Notes under the pieces: model-generated | What the model saw: only the letters and a program-made list of their open reading frames with translations | What the model was told of the DNA's origin: nothing | Databases searched by the model: none | In this document: positions 17,652-24,232 of the stretch, in pieces | Layout of the letters: every line of letters starts with the position of its first letter | How positions within the stretch are numbered: the first letter of the stretch is position 1 | Source of the DNA: Streptomyces cyaneus | GTDB taxonomy: Bacteria; Actinomycetota; Actinomycetes; Streptomycetales; Streptomycetaceae | Reading direction: 5' to 3' | Assembly: GCF_004028635.1 (NCBI RefSeq) | Contig: NZ_RQJW01000004.1 | Location: 496,001 to 560,000, forward strand | DNA length: 64,000 bases | Translations under genes and position numbers: made by a program

Positions 17652-20600
17652 TCACTCCACGGGGACCGGCGTCAGCGCGACCGCCAGCGGATAGGCGCCC
17701 GTCTTCAGGGGCGCCCCGGTGGTGCCCGACGCGGTGTCGACCGGTACCAGGGCGTTGCCGTCCGCGGTGGTGACGTACGCCGTGCGGCCGTTCCAGTCCA
17801 GGCCGACGTCGAACGCGGACCTCCCGACCGTCACCTTGGTGCCGGGGGCGCCGGTCACCGTGTCGACCGGCGTGACGTAGTCCCCGGTGCTGGGGCTGAC
17901 CCACAGCGTCCGCCCGTCCGGTGACAGGCCCAGCCCGTAGGCCTGGCCCGTGACGAGCAGCGTCGGCTCGGTGTCGTTCGACGCCGTGTCGATCGGAGTC
18001 ACCGTAGAGCCGCCGGAGTTGGACACGTACACCGTCTTCCCGTCCGGCGCCGCGACGACGTTGAAGGGGCGGGGGCCGACCGGAATGGCCCGGCCCGCCC
18101 GGCCGGTGGTGAGGTCGACGGGGCTGACCGTGTTGTCGTGGATGTTGGCCACGTACAGGGTCTTGCCGTCGGGGGTGATCGCCATGTTCTCAGGTCCGTC
18201 GCCGACCGGGACGGGCGTGCCGGTTCTCAGCGTGTCGGTGTCGATGGACTGCACTGTGCCGTCCGTGTAGTTGGCGACCCAGAGCGTGTCGCCGTCCGGG
18301 GTGAGCGCGAGCCCGGCCGGGACCTTGCCGACGGCGACCGTGGCGGTGACCGCGCCGCCGGCCACGTCGATCACGCTGACCGTGTTCGAGCCCTGGTTGG
18401 CGGCGTACGCGGTGCGCCCGTCCGCGCTCACGACGACCTCGCCGGGGTTGTTGCCGACCCCGATGTTCTTGGTCGTGCCGGTGGCGAGGTCGATGGAACT
18501 CACCGACGCGCCGCTGAAGTCGGCGGTCAGGGCTCGGGGAGTGCCGGTGCCGTCGGTGACCTGCACGGGAAGTGCGCGATCGAGGAGGCCGGTGCCCGAG
18601 ACGACGACGGAGTGGACGCCCTGCGTCTTCCCGGTGAGGGTGATGGTGACCGACGCAGGGGTGGTCGCCGTGCCCTCGGCGGGCGTGGCGGTGACGCCCT
18701 CGGGCACGTCGAGCTTCCAGGCGACGGACTTGGCCTGCGCGTCGGACAGATCGAGGGTGACCGTTGCGGAGGCGCCGGGCTTCAAGGACAGCGAGGGGGG
18801 AGAGAAGGAGGCATCGACACCTGGGTCGGGTGCGGCCCCCAGCATCGTCGTATAGAGGAACTGGTCCATGACGCCGGGGGAGACCTGCTGCGGGACGGCG
18901 TCCAACTCCTTGCGTTCCTTCTGGAGTTGCGTCCAGTACGTCGAGACCGCGTCCGCGTCACCGCGCTTGTCGGCCAGGAGCAGGTCCACGGCCGTCACGC
19001 CCGCGCTGCCGTAGCGGCCGAGCTTGTCCAGCCAGGCGGAGGTCTCGTCGAGGAACCCGGGGTTGTCGAGACGGGCGCGCAACTGTGCGGGGGTGGCGGC
19101 CATGTCGGCGAAGTACGACTTCAACTCGGCTGCCGCTCGGTCGAGTCCGCTGTCCTGCTCGTAGGCCTTGCGGAAGGCTGCGATCAGCTGGGTGAGGGTG
19201 GGGGACTCGGTCGGGTCCAGCTGGGAGGAGTAGCTGTTCTCGGCGAAGATCCGCAGCCACTTGGCCGCGTCGGCGCCGGTGCCGGATCCGGCGAGATCCC
19301 GTACGGACGCGAGGAACGCGGCCCGTGGATCGTAGGCGTCCGGGTTCCACAGATAGGCGGCGGAGGTGAACAGCGCGATCCGGCTGGCCTCGCCCTGGAC
19401 CATCGGGTTGGCGGTCACACCGGTCGAGGCGCTTGCCACGCCAGGCTCGCGGCCGGTGTAGGGGCCGAGCAGGAGACGGCTGGTGACGTAGTCGTTGACC
19501 GGGTAGTTGTCCCAGATCAGGATCGGATGGCCGTACACCTCGCGCGCCTGTGCCACCTGCTCGGCGGTGATGGTCGGCGCGATCACACCGACACCGGTCC
19601 ACTCGACGACCACGGACGGGTCGAGCTTCTCCCGCAGGGCCTTCTTGTAGGGGGAGTCGGCGAGGTCGGAGTACTCGGTGGGGACCATTTCCAGGGGCTG
19701 GAGGTCGGTGTGCGCGGCGGAGAACTCCCGCCACACGGTGTTGAGCAGGTGCGCCTGCGCCGCCCCCGCCGCGCCCCCGCCCGTCCCGAACTCCGCCTCG
19801 TCGGCGGCGCAGTTCCACTTGGTGTAGCTGATGTCGTCGAGCGGGATCGCGAAGGAGCGGACGCCGATGTCGTACAGCGAGTCGAACTTGGCGGTGAGCG
19901 CCTTGATGTCGGCGTCGGAGGAGTAGCAGACGGAGAGCCCGGGGGAGAGGGCGTAGGTGAAACGGACGTGGTTGGCGCGGGCCCGGTCGACCAGCTCCGT
20001 CAGCTTCGCCAACTCGGCGGGCGGGTACTCGTCGCGCCAGCGGGCGCGGAGGTAGTCGTCGTCCTTGGGCGAGTAGACGTAGACGTTCTGTTTCGTACGG
20101 CCGTAGAAGTCCAGTTGGGCGAGGCGTTCGGCGTGCGACCACGGGGTGCCGTAGAAACCCTCGATGACTCCGCGCAGGCCGGCCGTGGGCCAGTCCCGGA
20201 CGGTCACCTCGGGCACGCGGTGCCTGGTGACGAGTTGGCGCAGGGTCTGAGCCGCGTAGAAGGTGCCCGTGGGGTCGACGCCGGAGAGGGCGACGAGGGC
20301 GTGGCCGTGGGAGCGTCCTGCGGCGAGGACATGACCACCGGAGGGCAGCCCGGCGGGCGACTTGGCGTGGAGCTTCCTCAACGCCGCCCCGGTGGCGGTG
20401 TTTTCGCCGGGGCCGCCGACATAGACGGTGAGGCCGGAGGCGGGCGGCTTCTCGCCCGCGTTCACGGTGACGATGCGCTCGGCGCCGGCATCGCGCAGCA
20501 CGGATTCGACGAGGCGCCGGGCAGCGGGGTCGGTGCCCGGACCGACGACTTCAACGACCCTGTCCGGAACGGTGAGTCGGGCCGAGCCCGTCTGCATGCT

Positions 20601-20759
20601 CTTGGGGGTCGGCCATACCTGCGGGGTTCGGGTGGGGGGCTCGGGGGCGGCGGCTGCGGTCGGTACGGCCGGGGCGCAGAGGCCGATGGTCAGCAGCAGG
20701 GCTGCGGTGGCCGATATGACCGGGCGCCGTGGACGTCTGACACGAGGGGGTGGAAGCAC
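17652..20759 (-). CDS. Secreted GH84 beta-N-acetylglucosaminidase with YVTN beta-propeller
   Basis: Secreted enzyme of 1,035 aa. I place the start at GTG 20757-20759, four bases after GGGAGG; the in-frame GTG nine codons upstream lacks a ribosome-binding site. A signal peptide (hydrophobic residues about 14-38, ending TAAAAP) is clear. Next come a GH20b/GH84 N-terminal domain, the GH84 barrel (RGVIEGFYGTPWS near residue 200; catalytic pair in IPLDDISYTKW near residue 306), a helical segment, a domain with NPCBM/NEW3-like strands, and from about 740 to the end a seven-unit-like YVTN propeller (repeated VSNSGGSTVTPID-type strands). GH84 enzymes act on terminal beta-GlcNAc. Fusion to a propeller suggests polymer or surface binding. 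Confidence 0.9.
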   Translation of the reverse strand: MLPPPRVRRPRRPVISATAALLLTIGLCAPAVPTAAAAPEPPTRTPQVWPTPKSMQTGSARLTVPDRVVEVVGPGTDPAARRLVESVLRDAGAERIVTVNAGEKPPASGLTVYVGGPGENTATGAALRKLHAKSPAGLPSGGHVLAAGRSHGHALVALSGVDPTGTFYAAQTLRQLVTRHRVPEVTVRDWPTAGLRGVIEGFYGTPWSHAERLAQLDFYGRTKQNVYVYSPKDDDYLRARWRDEYPPAELAKLTELVDRARANHVRFTYALSPGLSVCYSSDADIKALTAKFDSLYDIGVRSFAIPLDDISYTKWNCAADEAEFGTGGGAAGAAQAHLLNTVWREFSAAHTDLQPLEMVPTEYSDLADSPYKKALREKLDPSVVVEWTGVGVIAPTITAEQVAQAREVYGHPILIWDNYPVNDYVTSRLLLGPYTGREPGVASASTGVTANPMVQGEASRIALFTSAAYLWNPDAYDPRAAFLASVRDLAGSGTGADAAKWLRIFAENSYSSQLDPTESPTLTQLIAAFRKAYEQDSGLDRAAAELKSYFADMAATPAQLRARLDNPGFLDETSAWLDKLGRYGSAGVTAVDLLLADKRGDADAVSTYWTQLQKERKELDAVPQQVSPGVMDQFLYTTMLGAAPDPGVDASFSPPSLSLKPGASATVTLDLSDAQAKSVAWKLDVPEGVTATPAEGTATTPASVTITLTGKTQGVHSVVVSGTGLLDRALPVQVTDGTGTPRALTADFSGASVSSIDLATGTTKNIGVGNNPGEVVVSADGRTAYAANQGSNTVSVIDVAGGAVTATVAVGKVPAGLALTPDGDTLWVANYTDGTVQSIDTDTLRTGTPVPVGDGPENMAITPDGKTLYVANIHDNTVSPVDLTTGRAGRAIPVGPRPFNVVAAPDGKTVYVSNSGGSTVTPIDTASNDTEPTLLVTGQAYGLGLSPDGRTLWVSPSTGDYVTPVDTVTGAPGTKVTVGRSAFDVGLDWNGRTAYVTTADGNALVPVDTASGTTGAPLKTGAYPLAVALTPVPVE

Positions 20760-20771
20760 AGGTCCTCCCGG

Positions 20772-20787
20772 GGTGAATGTATCCACC
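20772..20787. promoter_or_regulatory. Operator-like palindrome upstream of GH84
   Basis: GGTGAATGTATCCACC, an imperfect inverted repeat 13 bp before the chosen GH84 start. Its complement shares GATACATTC with the element at 4035-4054. Confidence 0.4.
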
Positions 20788-20805
20788 GGGAGATGCTAGG
20801 GATGC

Positions 20806-20820
20806 TGAATGATTCATTCA
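20806..20820. promoter_or_regulatory. Perfect 7-1-7 palindrome TGAATGATTCATTCA
   Basis: TGAATGA-T-TCATTCA, an exact inverted repeat in the GH84 upstream region. Related GATTCATC or TGATTCA words occur at 16832, 10750 and 15743. The form suits an RpiR- or LacI-type dimer. Confidence 0.45.
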
Positions 20821-20897
20821 ATGGTGCCGGAACATACGCCGCGGCTCGGATGGGCGCACACTGGAAGGGTGCTGTCGGTGCTCAAGGGGGTGTCGGC

Positions 20898-21479
20898 ATG
20901 GCTGCGTCGGAGTGCAAGAGGGTACGGCTGTGGCGGTGGCGGCGCAGTCCGCTGCGGCGGCGCAGTGACGTCATCGAGGCCTGGGTCGTGCTGTGCGGCT
21001 GGGTGTTCGCGCTGGTCGGCGCCCTGTTCGCGGGCTTGGCGGCGGCGGACGCCGTGGTGCACTCGGCGCAGCAGCAGCGGGCCGAGAGCCGCAAGGTCAC
21101 GGCGGTACTCGTGAAGGACGCCGAGGATCCGGGGCCCTCGCGGGTCACCACCGACCATCTGGTGTGGGCCACCGTCCGCTGGACCGAACCGGACGGCTCG
21201 ACCCGCACGGACGAGGCGCGGGTGCCGCCGAAGGCGCAGGCGGGCAGCAAGGTCGAGGTGTGGACCGACCGCAACGGCACCGTCGCCAACGAGCCGCTGT
21301 CCGAGGGCGAGCTGGTGCTGCACTCGATCGCCGGAGGCGTCCTGGCCGGTGCGGCCGGCGCAGGCCTCGTGCTGGGCTCCACCTGGGTGGTACGGCTGGG
21401 GCTGGAGCGGCGGCGGCTGGAGGAGTGGGCCGCGGAGTGGGAGCGGATGGACACGCCGTGGGGGTGGAAGACGGGCTGA
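20898..21479 (+). CDS. Rv1733c-like membrane protein
   Basis: Integral membrane protein of 193 aa. A basic N-terminus is followed by one membrane helix (about residues 27-50, VVLCGWVFALVGALFAGLAA), an extracytoplasmic domain of about 95 residues with WTDRNGTVANEPL, and a second helix (about 140-165), then a charged tail with an amphipathic RRRLEEWAAEWERM segment. This layout matches the Rv1733c family, common in several copies per Streptomyces genome and without known biochemical function. ATG at 20898 chosen; GGGGGTG lies upstream. Not obviously linked to its neighbours. Confidence 0.8.
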   Translation: MAASECKRVRLWRWRRSPLRRRSDVIEAWVVLCGWVFALVGALFAGLAAADAVVHSAQQQRAESRKVTAVLVKDAEDPGPSRVTTDHLVWATVRWTEPDGSTRTDEARVPPKAQAGSKVEVWTDRNGTVANEPLSEGELVLHSIAGGVLAGAAGAGLVLGSTWVVRLGLERRRLEEWAAEWERMDTPWGWKTG

Positions 21480-21565
21480 TACGGCGGCCCACTGTCTGCC
21501 GGGTCAACCCGTCCTCCGTCTGCCGGGCCCACCGCCCGTTGCGGTCAGCTACCTGCTGCGTTCCG

Positions 21566-22309
21566 TCAGCCCGCTGCCGGGCTCGGGGCCGGGGACGCGG
21601 TGTTGAGGTCCTCCAGGCCCTTGGGGATCGGGAGGGTGAGGACCGGGGTGCCCGGCTGCGGCGGGGGCGGGGTGGTCTGGTCCTTGGGGAGCTTCGGCGG
21701 GGTGGTCTGCTGGAAGTTGTTCGCGTCGAAGTTCACCAGGCCGGTCTTCTCCAGGACCGTCATGTGGTCGAGCACGGTGTCGTTCGCCTGGTCGGCCAGC
21801 TGACGGACCAGCGTGTTCTGGGTGTTGGCCCGGATCTTGGCGACCACCGGGAAGATCTGCCCGTGGGTCACGCGCATGATGGCGGTGGCCGTGGCGTCGA
21901 ACTCCTTGCCGGTCTTGGAGTCCGCGGTCGCCACGAACTGCTGCTGCTGCGGGCTCGCCTGGTTGGGCAGGGTGATGCCCAGTTCGGGCGCGATCTTGCG
22001 GCAGGTCTCGTCGAGTCGGCCATGTCCGACGACCAGGTGCTCGCCGGCCTCCTTCATGGCCGCCGTCGTGCCCTTCTGCATCGAGATCAACCCGAGCGGG
22101 TGCTCCCACAGCCCCGCGGCGCGGACCTTGACGACGAAGTCCCGGTCGGCTTCGGTCAGCGGCCCGTAGCGGGTGTTGGCGATGATGCGGTCCTGCGAGG
22201 CGGACGTGGTCTCCACGCCGAGCATGGCGGGGTAGGCGAGGGCGGAGAGGGTGAGGACGAGGGCGCCTCCCACGAAGACGGTTCCTACCATGCGGCGCGA
22301 GATGGGCAT
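21566..22309 (-). CDS. DUF4142 protein with N-terminal membrane anchor
   Basis: 247-aa protein from ATG 22307-22309, with AGGAGG about nine bases upstream. A hydrophobic segment at residues 8-30 (signal peptide or anchor) precedes a four-helix DUF4142 domain (about 50-190; for example LTEADRDFVVKVRAAGLWE and FVATADSKTGKEFDATATAI), then a Pro/Thr-rich tail. DUF4142 proteins are exported ferritin-like helical proteins of unknown role in many actinomycetes. It lies 124 bp downstream of the lipoprotein hydrolase on the same strand and may be co-transcribed. Confidence 0.85.
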   Translation of the reverse strand: MPISRRMVGTVFVGGALVLTLSALAYPAMLGVETTSASQDRIIANTRYGPLTEADRDFVVKVRAAGLWEHPLGLISMQKGTTAAMKEAGEHLVVGHGRLDETCRKIAPELGITLPNQASPQQQQFVATADSKTGKEFDATATAIMRVTHGQIFPVVAKIRANTQNTLVRQLADQANDTVLDHMTVLEKTGLVNFDANNFQQTTPPKLPKDQTTPPPPQPGTPVLTLPIPKGLEDLNTASPAPSPAAG

Positions 22310-22433
22310 CGTGCCTTGCCTCCTGACGTGAGCTGCTCGGTCCCCAGGAGGTACGTAGGGGAAGCGCGAAACAATCACCGCTGCAGGCAAAAAGATTGGG
22401 GCCCGCTGTGCGTTGTGCGTCACATTCGGGGTC

Positions 22434-23489
22434 TCAGCGCAGGTGGCGCTCGAAGAAATCCATCGTGGCGTCCATGGAATCCGGCCAACGCGGCCCGAAG
22501 GTGTGCCCCTCGCCCGCGTACGTCCGCAGTTCCACGTCCTTGCCGGCGGCCTCGAACGCGGCGGCCGTCCGCCTCGACCAGGCCAGGGGGCAGGTGTCGT
22601 CGGCGGTGCCGTGGTGGATCAGCAGCGGCTCGGTGACCCGGTCGACGTAGGTGACCGGCGACACCTGCCGCCAGAACTCGGGGTTGTCCTCGGGCGTGCC
22701 GTGCGCGGCCTCGATCTCGGCGACGACCGGATCGCCCTCGGGCCGCTGGAAGCGGTCGATGTTCTCCTCCGGGCGCGAGCTGACCGGCGCGAAGACGACG
22801 GCGGCGTCGACCAGGCCGGGCGCCACGACCAGCGTGTTGTACACGACGCCGCCGCCCATCGACCGCCCCAGCAGGCCGATCCGGTCGTCGTCGACGTTCG
22901 GCCGGGCGGCGGAGCGCAGGGCGAGGACGGCGGCGATGACGTCCTCGGTGTAGCCGAGGCGCAGGTTGACGTCGCTGTCGGGGTCGTCGTCGGAGCCCGC
23001 GTGATTGCGGTAGTCGGTGTGCAGGACGACATAGCCGTTCCGGGCGAGGAGGTCCTGCTCGCGGGGCATGCCGCGGCCGGTGGTGTAGACGGCCGGGTCG
23101 ATATAGCCGTGCGCCAGGACCAGCGCCGGGAACGGGCCCTCGCCCCGGGGGACGTTCATGATCCCGGAGATGGTCAGCCCGTTGGACCGGTACGTGACGG
23201 CGTACTGCGTGTACGCGCTGGTGCGGACCCGTACGGCGCCGAGGCGCAGGTCGGAGCCCTGGTGCTCGCGCTGGATCAGGGCGGGCAGGGAGACCGGATC
23301 GGCGGGTGTGGGGGGAGGCGGGGGCGTCGAGCCGGGGGTCTCGCCCCGCGCGCTCTCGGTCCGGTTCGACGTCGGTGGGGTGCCGGTACGGGACGAGCCC
23401 TCCACGTCACTCCCGGTGCAGCCGACGGCGGCCACCAGCACCAGCGCCAGCCCGGCGGCGAGACGGGACGTGCCCCGCAGGAGCGGCAT
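22434..23489 (-). CDS. Lipoprotein alpha/beta hydrolase (S9/acyl-peptidase type)
   Basis: 351-aa exported hydrolase. The N-terminus has a basic start, hydrophobic core and lipobox VAAVGC (Cys about 24), then a Ser/Thr/Pro-rich linker of about 45 residues. The catalytic domain shows a nucleophile elbow GLLGRSMGGG, an acid in HHGTADDTCP and a His in GEGHTFGPRW, the triad order of the prolyl oligopeptidase/dienelactone hydrolase group. It should act at the cell surface on peptides or esters. ATG 23487-23489 is chosen because it begins the signal sequence; an open frame continues upstream only through the repeat region. Confidence 0.88.
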   Translation of the reverse strand: MPLLRGTSRLAAGLALVLVAAVGCTGSDVEGSSRTGTPPTSNRTESARGETPGSTPPPPPTPADPVSLPALIQREHQGSDLRLGAVRVRTSAYTQYAVTYRSNGLTISGIMNVPRGEGPFPALVLAHGYIDPAVYTTGRGMPREQDLLARNGYVVLHTDYRNHAGSDDDPDSDVNLRLGYTEDVIAAVLALRSAARPNVDDDRIGLLGRSMGGGVVYNTLVVAPGLVDAAVVFAPVSSRPEENIDRFQRPEGDPVVAEIEAAHGTPEDNPEFWRQVSPVTYVDRVTEPLLIHHGTADDTCPLAWSRRTAAAFEAAGKDVELRTYAGEGHTFGPRWPDSMDATMDFFERHLR

Positions 23490-24232
23490 GCGGTCAAGTA
23501 TCCCGCCGTCCGAGGTGCTTGGCCCCGCGCCCCGATGCCGCCGCGCACGGCCACGGTGGGTGCCTGTGCTTGCGGGTACGGTGCCTGTGCCTGTGCCTGT
23601 GGGCGCGGTTTCTGTGCTGCGCCGTGGACCTTGTGCCTGCGGTGCGGTCCCCGCTGCGTTGGTCTGCCGTCGCGCCGGTGTCCCGGCTCCGGCCCTGGCG
23701 GGGCTTGGTCTGTCCGCGCGTCCTGCGTCGGGCCGCTGGGCTGTGGTGTGGTGCCCGCTGCCCTGGTCGGCTCCCACCCCGCCGGGGCTTGGCCTGCCCG
23801 TACCGCCGTCGTCGGCCCCGGAGCTGCGGTGCGGTCCCCGCCGCGCTCGCCGGCATCGGGCGCCCCGCGTCCTCGTCCCGGTCCTGGCGGGCGGTCCCTC
23901 CGGTCTGCTCGCCCATCGCCGATGGTGCCCGCTGCCCTGGGTCGGCTGGTTGCGCTGGTGTCCCCGACTCCGACCCCGCCGGGGCTTGGCCTGCCCGTAC
24001 CGCCGTCGGCGGCCCCGGAGCTGCGGTGCGGTCCCCGCCGCGCTCGTCGGCCATCGGGCGCCCCGCGTCCTCGTCCCGGCCCTGGCGGGCGGTCCGGCCT
24101 GCTCGCCCATCGCCTGAGGGATCCGTTGTGATGCGCGTCACAGAAGGGCTAGGGTGATAGCGCCTGGAGAATCCCATCGGTCCGCGGGTCGAGTGGCGGC
24201 GCGCGTGATCGGTCCGGCTTCAGGTGAGGGAA
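23490..24232. repeat. Gene-free region with imperfect 197-bp tandem repeats
   Basis: No convincing gene lies in these 743 bp. Two copies of a unit of about 141-144 bp occur at 23777-23920 and 23974-24114, period about 197 bp. Shared words include GGGGCTTGGCCTGCCCGTAC and GGAGCTGCGGTGCGGTCCCC. A more diverged third copy lies at about 23640-23760. A (TGTGCC)n-like microsatellite stands at about 23590-23612. Open frames on both strands run through it only because of high GC. The last 100 bp before 24233 should hold the promoter of the SpoIIE-type gene. Confidence 0.7.

Noticed and set aside
20757..20786. GH84 start nine codons further upstream
   Set aside because: No ribosome-binding site there, whereas GGGAGG stands four bases before GTG 20757-20759.
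23490..24110. Minus-strand open frame over the tandem repeats as an N-terminal extension of the lipoprotein hydrolase
   Set aside because: Composition is Arg/Gly/Thr-only, follows the DNA repeats and would hide the lipoprotein signal.
23777..24114. CRISPR-like array
   Set aside because: Repeats are about 140 bp with few copies, no short regular repeats and no cas genes.
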